DNA of 64,000 bases from an uncultured Lachnospiraceae bacterium (GTDB taxonomy: Bacteria > Bacillota > Clostridia > Lachnospirales > Lachnospiraceae): positions 32,813 through 96,812 of the forward strand of contig CAJTTT010000013.1 of NCBI GenBank assembly GCA_910579285.1. The letters run 5' to 3'. Below, piece by piece: positions 44,635 through 53,184 of the stretch. The translations under genes were made by a program, and so were the position numbers. The notes beneath the pieces were generated by a model. That model searched no databases, had not been told where the DNA came from, and saw only the letters and a program-made list of their open reading frames with translations. How positions within the stretch are numbered: position 1 is the stretch's first letter; every line of letters starts with the position of its first letter.

Positions 44635-45540
44635 ATGCAGGATATCATGGGAAACATGGATATTGCATTTCCCAATCTGGGCATTTATCTGAAGAATGTG
44701 CCGAAGATGTTCACGGTCTTCGGTTTTCCGATTGCCCTTTACGGTGTGATTATCGCCATTGGGGTGCTCGCGGGGGTGCTTCTTGCGGCAAAGGTGGCGA
44801 AGCTTGAGAAACTGGACCCGGATCTGATCTGGGATTTTGCGATTTATGCCATCATCTTTTCCATTATCGGGGCAAGAATCTATTATGTGATTTTTTCCTG
44901 GGACAGATATAAAGACGATCTGATGGGTGTTTTTAATCTGAGAAATGGCGGACTGGCGATTTACGGTGCGGTGATTGCCGCATTTTTGACCTTGTGGATA
45001 TACTGCCGGAGGAAAAGGCAGAGCTTTTTACAGCTTGCGGATATCTGTGTGCCGGGTCTGGTGCTCGGACAGGTGATCGGCAGATGGGGAAATTTCACAA
45101 ACAGAGAAGTTTTTGGGGAGTATACGGACAGCCTTCTGGCCATGAGACTGCCGGAGCAGATGGTCAGGGCGGGAGATATTTCCGAGAAGATAGCCGCCCA
45201 TATGTCGGAGGGGACGAACTACATTCAGGTGCATCCCACATTCCTCTATGAGAGCCTGTGGAATCTGGCGCTGCTCATTGTCATGCTGCTTTATCGAAAG
45301 CATAAGAAGTTCGAGGGAGAACAGTGGCTTCTGTATCTGGGCGGCTACGGCCTCGGCAGGGCCTGGATTGAGGGCATCCGCACCGACACCCTCTTCATTC
45401 CCCACACAACCATAGCGGTGTCGCAGGTGCTGGCGGCCATTCTGTTTGTGACAGCTTTGGCGGCGGACATCCTTATCCGAATTTATAAAAAGAAAAATAA
45501 AACACCCACAATCAGGGTAGAAAAAGGGAACACAGAGTGA
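44635..45540 (+). CDS. lgt: Prolipoprotein diacylglyceryl transferase
   Basis: 301 residues, membrane enzyme that attaches diacylglycerol to lipobox Cys. At least six hydrophobic segments; the Lgt signature is GQVIGRWGNFTNREVFG, with the downstream VHPTFLYESLWN and GLGRAWIEGIRTD regions. The ATG at 44635 follows AGGAGG by six bases; the frame extends back into repeat element E. Its stop lies in the loop of the terminator. Confidence 0.95.
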   Translation: MQDIMGNMDIAFPNLGIYLKNVPKMFTVFGFPIALYGVIIAIGVLAGVLLAAKVAKLEKLDPDLIWDFAIYAIIFSIIGARIYYVIFSWDRYKDDLMGVFNLRNGGLAIYGAVIAAFLTLWIYCRRKRQSFLQLADICVPGLVLGQVIGRWGNFTNREVFGEYTDSLLAMRLPEQMVRAGDISEKIAAHMSEGTNYIQVHPTFLYESLWNLALLIVMLLYRKHKKFEGEQWLLYLGGYGLGRAWIEGIRTDTLFIPHTTIAVSQVLAAILFVTALAADILIRIYKKKNKTPTIRVEKGNTE

Positions 45541-45563
45541 AACGTCTGTGTTCCCTTTTTTCT
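45521..45563 (+). terminator. Terminator overlapping the end of lgt
   Basis: AAAAAGGGAACACAGA (45521-45536) pairs perfectly over 16 bases with 45545-45560 and ends in TTTTTTC. The lgt stop codon sits in the loop, so the stem uses the last coding bases. Confidence 0.85.
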
Positions 45564-45663
45564 TTTGTTCCACAGCAGCCCCTGTGTCAGTTTATCTTGT
45601 GCCGGCCCCCGGCTTCTGTCGTTTTTCCACCGGTAATAAAGTACCAGTTTTACACATTCCCCT

Positions 45664-45692
45664 TGCTTTTTCCTATAAATTGATATAGAATT
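45664..45692 (+). promoter_or_regulatory. Main promoter of the division/wall cluster
   Basis: TTGCTT (45664-45669), 17 bases, TAGAAT, ending just before the GTGG repeats. The repeats lie in the start-site region, where a bound MraZ could block transcription. Confidence 0.6.
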
Positions 45693-45700
45693 GGTGTAAA

Positions 45701-45736
45701 AGTGGTGAAAAGTGGAGTGAAGTGGTACGAAGTGGT
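45701..45736 (+). promoter_or_regulatory. MraZ operator: four GTGG repeats at 10-base spacing
   Basis: GTGG occurs at 45702, 45712, 45722 and 45732, each within AAGTGG or AAAGTGG, with exact 10-base spacing. MraZ binds direct GTGG/TGGG-type repeats at one-turn spacing upstream of mraZ in other bacteria, so this is the expected self-regulatory site. Confidence 0.75.
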
Positions 45737-45803
45737 ATCAACATTCCTTTTTCGTGGCAGACCACATAGGGTACGGTGTTACAGGCGGGCAGGGTGATTG
45801 CAT

Positions 45804-46235
45804 ATGTTCATGGGAGAGTACAATCACACAATTGATGCAAAGGGCAGGCTGATAATCCCCTCGAAATTCAGGGAAATCCTGGGAGACGCTTTTGTGGTGA
45901 CCAAAGGATTGGACGGCTGTCTGTTTGTCTATGATAACGAAGAGTGGAAACGCTTTGAAGAAAAACTCAGATCCCTGCCCATCACCAATAAAGAGGCCAG
46001 ACAGTTTGTCCGTTTTTTTCTGGCCGGAGCGACAGAAGCGGAAGTGGATAAACAGGGACGGATACTGATTCCCAATGTTTTGCGGGAGTTTGCGGAAATC
46101 ACGAAAGATGTGGTGCTGGTGGGAGTCGGCAGCCGGATTGAGATCTGGAGCAGGGAACGTTTCGAAGAGACCGCGTCCTTTGAGGACATGGATGAGATTG
46201 CGGAACATATGGCGGAGCTTGGACTTGGGATATGA
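45804..46235 (+). CDS. mraZ: Transcriptional regulator MraZ
   Basis: 143 residues, two AbrB-like SpoVT/MraZ repeats: MFMGEYNHTIDAKGRLIIPSKF and ATEAEVDKQGRILIPNVL. DNA-binding regulator of its own division/wall operon. ATG preceded by AGGGTGA; an in-frame TTG two codons earlier is an alternative. Its operator is visible about 70 bases upstream. Confidence 0.96.
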   Translation: MFMGEYNHTIDAKGRLIIPSKFREILGDAFVVTKGLDGCLFVYDNEEWKRFEEKLRSLPITNKEARQFVRFFLAGATEAEVDKQGRILIPNVLREFAEITKDVVLVGVGSRIEIWSRERFEETASFEDMDEIAEHMAELGLGI

Positions 46236-46323
46236 TGGATCAGGGCATAAAGCCATGACTGCCTGTGCCGGCACAATTGCGAGAAAATGGGGCAGTTCGG
46301 ATATATGGTAAAGGAAGGATAAA

Positions 46324-47259
46324 ATGGAATTTAAGCATACCTCAGTGCTCCTCGAGGAAACCATAGGAAATCTGCAGATCAAACCCCAGGGTATTTATCT
46401 GGACGGCACACTTGGCGGCGGCGGACATGCCTTCGAGGCGGCCGGAAAGCTTGCGGGAACCGGGAGACTGATCGGAATTGACCAGGACGAGGACGCCATT
46501 GCGGCGGCTGGAAAACGGCTGGAGCCGTACAGAGAGCGGGTTACCCTGATCCGCGACAATTACGCCAATGCGGCGCAGGCGCTTGCAGGAATCGGCGTAT
46601 ACGGGGTGGACGGCATTGTGCTGGATCTGGGAGTTTCTTCCTATCAGCTTGACAATGAGGAACGAGGTTTTTCTTACAGATACGATGCGCCGCTTGACAT
46701 GAGGATGGACCAGAGACAGACTTTGAGCGCGAAGGAGATCCTCAACGAATATTCGGAGGCGGATCTTACCCGGATTCTGCGGGATTACGGGGAAGAGAAA
46801 TTTGCGAAAAACATAGCGAAACGCATTGTGGCGGCAAGAAAGGACAAGCCGCTTGAAACGACAGGAGAGTTGAACGAAATCATAAAGGCGGCGATTCCGG
46901 CGAGGATGCGTGCCACGGGAGGACATCCCTCCAAGCGGACGTTTCAGGCAGTCAGGATCGAGTGCAACAGGGAGCTGGAGGTGCTTAAAAGTTCTCTGGA
47001 CGGGCTGATTGCTCTTTTGAATCCGGGCGGAAGGCTCTGCGTGATTACCTTCCACTCCCTGGAAGACCGAATTGTGAAATCTATCTTCCGAAAAAATGAG
47101 AACCCATGTACCTGTCCGCCGGATTTTCCAGTCTGTGTGTGTGGGCAGGCATCAAAGGGAACTGTGATAACGAAAAAACCGATTCTGCCCTCCGAACAGG
47201 AGATGGAGGAGAACAGCCGGGCAAAAAGTGCGAAACTGCGGGTGTTTGAGAAAAGATAA
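46324..47259 (+). CDS. rsmH: 16S rRNA (cytosine-1402-N4)-methyltransferase
   Basis: 311 residues. SAM-binding YLDGTLGGGGHAFEAA, then IGIDQDEDAI, VLDLGVSSYQLD, MDQRQTLSAKEILN and the C-terminal CVITFHSLEDRIVKS. It methylates C1402 of 16S rRNA and sits second in the cluster, as in most bacteria. Confidence 0.97.
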   Translation: MEFKHTSVLLEETIGNLQIKPQGIYLDGTLGGGGHAFEAAGKLAGTGRLIGIDQDEDAIAAAGKRLEPYRERVTLIRDNYANAAQALAGIGVYGVDGIVLDLGVSSYQLDNEERGFSYRYDAPLDMRMDQRQTLSAKEILNEYSEADLTRILRDYGEEKFAKNIAKRIVAARKDKPLETTGELNEIIKAAIPARMRATGGHPSKRTFQAVRIECNRELEVLKSSLDGLIALLNPGGRLCVITFHSLEDRIVKSIFRKNENPCTCPPDFPVCVCGQASKGTVITKKPILPSEQEMEENSRAKSAKLRVFEKR

Positions 47260-47347
47260 ACAGTGCGCGTATCGGATGGGGCAGACGTAAAAAAGAAGGG
47301 AAGCAGTCAGTAAGTAAGAGAGATATCAAGAGGGGAAACAGAGAATT

Positions 47348-47806
47348 ATGGCAGCAGCGCGGCAAAAAGCATATTATGTGCATGGCAACACGGTTAGAGA
47401 TGTACAGCCGGACAGAAGAACCGTTGAGAAACCGAAGAAAAAAGTAAATAACAGTGTGAGAAGGAACAGAGAGAAGGCGAAGCACATGAGCGCCGGTTAT
47501 GTTTTGTTCCTGGGGGCGGCTCTGGCGGCTACTGGCATCATTCTGGTGTATTATATCGGACTGCAGTCGGATATCACAAACAGTGTGAAGCACATCGCAA
47601 CGCTGGAGAGAGAGCTTAACGCTTTAAAGGTTGCCAATGAGGAGGATTACAGCAGAATTACGAGCGGCGTGGATCTGGAAGAGATTAGAAGGATCGCGAT
47701 CCAGGAGCTGGGCATGCAGTATGCGAGGGAAGGACAGATTATTTCTTTTGCCAGCGAAAACAGCGACTATGTGAAGCAGATGGCGGAGATCCCGCAGCAG
47801 AATTAA
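47348..47806 (+). CDS. ftsL: FtsL-like septum formation protein
   Basis: 152 residues. A basic cytoplasmic head (about 45 residues), one membrane helix (YVLFLGAALAATGIILVYYIG, about 50-71), then a coiled coil (VKHIATLERELNALKVANEED) and the short motif LEEIRRIAIQELGM found in FtsL/DivIC. It bridges FtsQ and the septal PBP/FtsW. Identification rests on topology and position, because FtsL sequences diverge widely. Confidence 0.85.
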   Translation: MAAARQKAYYVHGNTVRDVQPDRRTVEKPKKKVNNSVRRNREKAKHMSAGYVLFLGAALAATGIILVYYIGLQSDITNSVKHIATLERELNALKVANEEDYSRITSGVDLEEIRRIAIQELGMQYAREGQIISFASENSDYVKQMAEIPQQN

Positions 47807-47818
47807 GCAGGTGATTTT

Positions 47819-50125
47819 TTGGGTGAAAAGAGAAGAAATTCCGTACTGAAATTTACAATTAAAATGCAGAAAAAGCTCCTGGTTCTGTTTCTGTTTATTC
47901 TGACAGCTTTTGTGGGACTCAGCGTCCGGCTGTTTCTGATTAACAGGGATAACGGGGAGGAGTATAAGAAACAGGTATTGTCGCATCAGGAATATGATTC
48001 TGCGATAATACCTTTTAAGCGTGGAGAGATTGTGGACGCGAACGGCACGGTGCTGGCGGTGAGCAATAAGGTTTACAATGTCATTCTGGATACCAAGCTG
48101 CTGCTTCGGAAAGAGGAGTATCTGGAGCCGACGCTGAATGCGCTGAAACGCTTTTTTGACATTGACACGGAACAGGTCAGAGCCTATATCGCCGGGCATC
48201 CAGACTCTTCCTACTATGTCATGGCCAAGCGGGTGGAGTATGAAAAGAAAGCGGCCTTTGAGGAGTTCTGTGACGATGAGGAGCAGGGGGCCAATATCAA
48301 GGGTGTATGGTTTGAAAATGAGTATAAGAGAGAGTATCCGAACGGTACTCTGGCGTGTGATCTGATCGGTTTTACCACAGGCGACAATGCGGGTACTTAT
48401 GGGCTGGAAGAATACTATAATGATATTTTGAGCGGTGTAAACGGCAGGGAGTACGGTTATCTCAACGATGATTCCACGCTGGAGCGCACAACGATCGCGG
48501 CCAAGGACGGCAACAATATCCAGTTGAGTCTGGATGCCAATATCCAGGCTATCGTAGAGAAGTATCTGAAAGAGTTCGACGAGGAATATAAGGATAACGT
48601 AAGGCCGGGCAACGGCGCGGAAAATATCGGCTGTATCATTATGGATCCAAATACCGCCGCTGTGCTGGCTATGGCGAGTTACCCTGTCTTTGACTTAAAC
48701 GATGTCAGAAACACAGAGAATCTGATCGGGATGCCGCTTCTCGACAAAGATGGAAAGCGGGTCAGAACAGAAGGAAAAGGGGAGTATGTGACGCAGGAAG
48801 CCATTGCGGCGATGAACGATGAGGTCATGTACCAGCATTTGAACGCCCTGTGGAAGAATTTTTGTATCGTGGATGCATATGAGCCGGGGTCGGTGTTTAA
48901 GCCTTTCACGGTGGCGGCGGCTTTGGAGAGCGGTTCCATTACGGGAAACGAGACTTACAACTGTGAGGGGTATCTTCATGTGGGCGACCATGACATCAGC
49001 TGCCACCAGACGTTCGGAGACGGAGTGCTCTCGGTGCAGCAGGGCGTAGAGCGTTCCTGCAACGTGGTGTTGATGTATGTAGCGTTTGCGCTCGGCAAGG
49101 AAGCGTTTGTGGATTATCAGCACGCATTCAACTTTGGACTGAAGACAAATATTGACTTAGCGGGTGAGGCGCGCACGGCGAGCATGATTTACCATGCGGA
49201 CAATATCGGAATGACGGATCTCGCCACCAATTCCTTCGGGCAGAGCTTTAACGCCACCATGATCCAGATGATCACGGGTTTCTGTTCTCTGATCAACGGC
49301 GGCAATTACTACGCGCCCCATGTGGTGAGCCGGATTACCACCGCGGACGGCGCAACCATAGAAAATATTGAGCCGAGACTATTAAAGCAGACCATTTCCC
49401 GGTCCACCAGCGATCAGATTATCGAATATTGCAATACGGTAGTGAGCGGGGAAAACGGCACCGGGCATACGGCGAGGCCTGCGGGTTATGCGATAGGGGG
49501 TAAGACCGGGACGGCGGAGACGCTGCCCCGAAAGAATAATGAATATGTGGTTTCCTTTATGGGTTATGCGCCGGCGGATGACCCGCAGGTAGTCATCTAT
49601 GTTGTTGTGGACAGACCCAATGTGCAGTCGCAGGATGACGCCAAATACGCAACCAAAATTGTGAAAAAGATTTTGACGGAAGTGCTCCCTTATCTAAATA
49701 TCTTTATGACGGAGGAGCTCAGTGATACGGAGCGTGAAGAGTTAGAGCAGCTCCAGATTCAGATCAGAACGCCTCAGACTGAGGAGACGGAGGAGTTAGA
49801 CGAGGAAGGAAATCCGATCCCGAAAGAAGGAGAAGAAGGAGAAGCCGGGGAAGGAGAGGGCGCTGCGCCGGCAGAGGGAGAGTCTGGGGAGGACGAAGAA
49901 CCGGCAGGGCCTGATGAAACATGGAAAGATTTTCCTCTGGATCCCGAAACAGGATATCTGGTAGACCCGGCTACGGGAGATTATTATGACCCGCAGATCG
50001 GCACAAGGATAGGGAGGGGGCACGCTTCGGATGACGAGTCCGGGGAAGAAACAGGGGAAGAGCCGGATGACGAGTGGTCACCCGCTCCGCCGCCGGGAAC
50101 AGGCGATGAACCTGGGGAAACTTAA
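47819..50125 (+). CDS. Class B penicillin-binding protein with long acidic C-terminal tail
   Basis: 768 residues. Short N-terminal cytoplasmic part, one membrane helix (LLVLFLFILTAFVGLSVRLFLI), dimerisation domain, then transpeptidase with EPGSVFKPF (active Ser), SCN in ERSCNVVLM, and GGKTGTAE. After about residue 640 comes a Glu/Gly/Pro-rich low-complexity tail of roughly 125 residues (EEGEAGEGEGAAPAEGESGE) instead of PASTA domains. TTG start behind AGGTGA. Probably the FtsI/PBP2B-like septal enzyme; SpoVD-like function cannot be excluded. Confidence 0.93.
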   Translation: MGEKRRNSVLKFTIKMQKKLLVLFLFILTAFVGLSVRLFLINRDNGEEYKKQVLSHQEYDSAIIPFKRGEIVDANGTVLAVSNKVYNVILDTKLLLRKEEYLEPTLNALKRFFDIDTEQVRAYIAGHPDSSYYVMAKRVEYEKKAAFEEFCDDEEQGANIKGVWFENEYKREYPNGTLACDLIGFTTGDNAGTYGLEEYYNDILSGVNGREYGYLNDDSTLERTTIAAKDGNNIQLSLDANIQAIVEKYLKEFDEEYKDNVRPGNGAENIGCIIMDPNTAAVLAMASYPVFDLNDVRNTENLIGMPLLDKDGKRVRTEGKGEYVTQEAIAAMNDEVMYQHLNALWKNFCIVDAYEPGSVFKPFTVAAALESGSITGNETYNCEGYLHVGDHDISCHQTFGDGVLSVQQGVERSCNVVLMYVAFALGKEAFVDYQHAFNFGLKTNIDLAGEARTASMIYHADNIGMTDLATNSFGQSFNATMIQMITGFCSLINGGNYYAPHVVSRITTADGATIENIEPRLLKQTISRSTSDQIIEYCNTVVSGENGTGHTARPAGYAIGGKTGTAETLPRKNNEYVVSFMGYAPADDPQVVIYVVVDRPNVQSQDDAKYATKIVKKILTEVLPYLNIFMTEELSDTEREELEQLQIQIRTPQTEETEELDEEGNPIPKEGEEGEAGEGEGAAPAEGESGEDEEPAGPDETWKDFPLDPETGYLVDPATGDYYDPQIGTRIGRGHASDDESGEETGEEPDDEWSPAPPPGTGDEPGET

Positions 50126-50197
50126 ATAGCGGGAAGTGAGAATAACCTCAGAAAAAGGATAATAGATTATATTAATACCTTTTTGTGAGGTTTTTCT

Positions 50198-51931
50198 TTG
50201 ATAGAAGGAAAAATGAACCATAAAACTTACCACAGAAGTAAGACGGTAACGGTGTTTTTTCTGTGCGCGCTGGTGCTTGTCGGGCTGGCGGGAAGGCTGG
50301 TCTATCTGATGGTGTTCCAGTCTGAATATTATACGCTCAAGGCCAGGGAACTGCACGAGAGGGAGAGAAGCATCAAAGCGGCCAGAGGGCGTATCATAGA
50401 TGCGAACGGAAAGATTCTGGCGGACAATAAAACTGTCTGCACGATTTCAGTGATTCACAGCCAGATTACGGACGCGGAGGAGGTAATTGATGTCCTTTCA
50501 AAAGAGCTTGGATTGTCTGAGGAATATGTGAGAAAACGGGTGGAGAAATATTCTTCGATCGAGAAGATAAAGAGCAATGTGGAAAAGCCGGTAGGTGACG
50601 CCATCAGAGCCAGAGGCCTTGACGGAGTCAAAGTGGATGAGGATTATAAGCGCTACTATCCGTATGATACTCTGGCGTCCAAGGCGCTTGGCTTTACCGG
50701 CGGGGATAATCAGGGCATTATCGGCCTAGAGGTGATTTATGAGGAATATCTGAAAGGAGAAGCGGGAACGATCTTAACTGTGACCGACGCCAAAGGTGTG
50801 GAGCAGGACGAGGAGGGAGAGGAGCGGGTGGAACCGGTGAGCGGCCGGGATCTCTATGTCAGTCTGGATATCAATATCCAAAGCTACGCCACCCAGCTTG
50901 CAAAACAGACGATGGAGACCAAGGAGGCGGACCGGGTATCCATTCTGGTTATGAATCCTCAGAACGGGGAGATTCTGGCGATGGTAGATGTGCCGGAGTT
51001 TGACTTGAACAATCCGTACACGCTGCCGGATGGCATGGACGCGCTGGCGTTCTCTGAGAAAAAGCGGCAGGAGCTTTTAAACGCTATGTGGAGAAACGGC
51101 TGTATCAATGACACCTACGAGCCGGGCTCTACTTTTAAGATCATCACGGCCGCCGCCGGACTGGAATCCGGGGCCGTGAAGCCTACGGACACGTTCAGCT
51201 GCCCCGGATTCATCATGGTGGAAGATCGAAAAATCCGCTGTCATAAGGTGGGAGGCCACGGGGCGGAGGATTTCGTGCAGGGCACCATGAACTCCTGCAA
51301 CCCCGTCTTTATCACGGTGGGGCTCCGCATAGGCGTGGAACGGTATTACTCTTACTTCCGGCAGTTCGGACTTTTGGATAAGACAGGAATTGATCTGCCG
51401 GGTGAGGCGGGAACCATCATGCACAAGATGGAAAACATCGGGCCGGTGGAACTTGCCACCATCTCGTTCGGACAGTCTTTTCAGATTACGCCGATCCAGC
51501 TTGCCACTACGGCGGCGTCCATCGTTAACGGCGGCAGGCGGATTACGCCTCATTTTGCAGTGCGTGCGGTGCGGGCGGACGGAAGTGACAGCCAGTCCTT
51601 CACCTACCCGGTGAGAGAGCATGTGGTGTCCGATGAGACGTCCGAGACCATGCGGTATATCTTAGAGCAGGTGGTGGCGGAGGGGAGCGGTAAAAACGGC
51701 GCAGTGGAGGGGTACAAGGTGGGAGGAAAGACAGCTACCAGTCAGACACTGCCCCGCGGAAGCGGCAAGTACATCGCCTCCTTTCTGGGCTTTGCCCCGG
51801 CGGATAATCCGCAGGTTCTGGCACTGGCGATCATTCATAATCCACAGGGAACCTATTACGGTGGACAGATCGCCGCGCCGGTGGTGAGACAGCTTTTTGA
51901 GAATATCCTTCCATATTTGGACGAAAAGTAA
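50198..51931 (+). CDS. Second class B penicillin-binding protein
   Basis: 577 residues. Membrane helix (TVFFLCALVLVGLAGRLVYLMVF), dimerisation domain, transpeptidase motifs EPGSTFKII, NSCNPVF and GGKTATSQ (KTA in place of KTG). Ends right after the transpeptidase fold; no PASTA. TTG start seven bases after TGAGG. Tandem class B PBPs before mraY recall pbpB-spoVD of Bacillus, so one is likely vegetative and one sporulation-related; this one may be SpoVD-like. That assignment is inference from order only. Confidence 0.92.
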   Translation: MIEGKMNHKTYHRSKTVTVFFLCALVLVGLAGRLVYLMVFQSEYYTLKARELHERERSIKAARGRIIDANGKILADNKTVCTISVIHSQITDAEEVIDVLSKELGLSEEYVRKRVEKYSSIEKIKSNVEKPVGDAIRARGLDGVKVDEDYKRYYPYDTLASKALGFTGGDNQGIIGLEVIYEEYLKGEAGTILTVTDAKGVEQDEEGEERVEPVSGRDLYVSLDINIQSYATQLAKQTMETKEADRVSILVMNPQNGEILAMVDVPEFDLNNPYTLPDGMDALAFSEKKRQELLNAMWRNGCINDTYEPGSTFKIITAAAGLESGAVKPTDTFSCPGFIMVEDRKIRCHKVGGHGAEDFVQGTMNSCNPVFITVGLRIGVERYYSYFRQFGLLDKTGIDLPGEAGTIMHKMENIGPVELATISFGQSFQITPIQLATTAASIVNGGRRITPHFAVRAVRADGSDSQSFTYPVREHVVSDETSETMRYILEQVVAEGSGKNGAVEGYKVGGKTATSQTLPRGSGKYIASFLGFAPADNPQVLALAIIHNPQGTYYGGQIAAPVVRQLFENILPYLDEK

Positions 51932-51942
51932 TATAATAGTAG

Positions 51943-52062
51943 CCGCAGATGAAAAACATAGCACAGTCGCAGCAAAAAAGCTGCGACTGAAGCGGCATTT
52001 GTTTTTCATGCGGTACTAATGAGCAAACGTCCGATGAAATCGGACAGAGAGTGCGGGAGCAC
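51943..52062. repeat. Compound hairpin element D (PBP-mraY junction)
   Basis: Outer stem CCGC plus ATGAAAAACA (51943-51958) pairs with 52000-52013 across a two-base bulge. Inner stem CAGTCGCAGC (51964-51973) pairs with 51980-51989 around six As. It is followed by GTCCGAT/ATCGGAC (52029-52045) and GTGC/GCAC (52051-52062). It begins 12 bases after the PBP stop. Confidence 0.7.
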
Positions 52063-52092
52063 GGGTTTGGATGATATAATTTTGGAGGAAGC

Positions 52093-53052
52093 ATGAACAG
52101 CGTCATTTTATTTTCGGTTTTGGTATCCTTTGCAATCAGTGTATTTCTGGGGCCTGTGGTGATCCCCTTTCTGCGCAGGCTGAAAGTGGGACAGACGGAG
52201 CGGACGGAAGGGCCGGAGAGTCATTTGAAGAAAAACGGAACGCCCACGATGGGAGGCATTCTGATACTGATGAGCGTGGTGATCACCTCCCTTCTTTTTG
52301 TGCGGGATTATCCGGGCATTATTCCTGTGCTGTTTCTCACGCTTGGCTTTGGGCTGGTGGGATTTCTGGACGATTATATCAAAGTAGTTCTCAAGCGGTC
52401 TATGGGACTTCGTGCATGGCAGAAGTTTGCCCTGCAGTTTTTGGTAACAGGTGTTTTTGTATTTTATCTGCAAAGATATACCGACGTCTCACTGGCGATG
52501 AAAGTGCCTTTTTTGGACGGCGTCTATCTGGATTTCGGGTGGATGAATATTCCGTTTTTGTTCTTTGTGGTGATCGGGACGGTGAACGGCACAAACTTTA
52601 CGGACGGTCTGGATGGTCTGGCAAGCTCTGTGACGGTGCTGGTGGCGACTTTCTTCACGGTGGTTGCGATTGGTACAGCCAGTGGAATCGAGCCGATTAC
52701 CTGCGCGGTGGTGGGTGCGCTCTTAGGCTTCCTGCTTTTCAATGTGCATCCGGCAAGTGTGTTTATGGGAGATACAGGATCGCTTGCACTGGGTGGTTTT
52801 GTGGCGGCCACGGCTATTATGATGCAGATGCCGCTCTTTATCGCAATCGTGGGTTTTATCTATGTAATAGAGGTATTGTCGGTTATGATGCAGGTGACTT
52901 ATTTTAAACTGACAGGCGGCAAACGGATTTTTAAGATGGCGCCGATCCACCACCATTTTGAGCTGTGCGGATGGTCAGAGACGCGGGTGGTGGCTGTATT
53001 TTCGATTGTGACGGCGCTGCTGTGCCTTGTGGCGTTGTTTGGGGTAGCGTGA
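52093..53052 (+). CDS. mraY: Phospho-N-acetylmuramoyl-pentapeptide transferase
   Basis: 319-residue polytopic membrane enzyme making lipid I. Signatures: KKNGTPTMGGI, FLDDYIKVVLKRSMGLRAWQK, GTNFTDGLDGLASSV, FMGDTGSLALGG and MAPIHHHFELCGWSE. About ten hydrophobic segments. GGAGGAAGC lies before the ATG. Followed immediately by hairpin element B. Confidence 0.97.
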   Translation: MNSVILFSVLVSFAISVFLGPVVIPFLRRLKVGQTERTEGPESHLKKNGTPTMGGILILMSVVITSLLFVRDYPGIIPVLFLTLGFGLVGFLDDYIKVVLKRSMGLRAWQKFALQFLVTGVFVFYLQRYTDVSLAMKVPFLDGVYLDFGWMNIPFLFFVVIGTVNGTNFTDGLDGLASSVTVLVATFFTVVAIGTASGIEPITCAVVGALLGFLLFNVHPASVFMGDTGSLALGGFVAATAIMMQMPLFIAIVGFIYVIEVLSVMMQVTYFKLTGGKRIFKMAPIHHHFELCGWSETRVVAVFSIVTALLCLVALFGVA

Positions 53053-53145
53053 GAAGAACTTCTAATCACTCGCAGCAAGGGCTGCTTCGCGAAGAAGTTC
53101 TAAGTCTCACGCAGGAGAATGCCTGAAAAGCGGCATTCTCCGCAC
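53047..53145. repeat. Compound hairpin element B (mraY-murD junction)
   Basis: Outer stem GCGTGAGA (53047-53054) pairs with 53105-53112 and AGAACTTCT (53055-53063) with 53093-53101, with a three-base bulge between. Inner GCAGC/GCTGC (53072-53085). Then GGAGAATGCC (53114-53123) pairs with GGCATTCTCC (53132-53141), eight-base loop, GCAC. The mraY stop codon lies inside the left arm. The second hairpin is near identical to that of element A. Confidence 0.8.
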
Positions 53146-53184
53146 TGATTTGCGATTCCGTATAATGGAATTATGGAGGATGTT

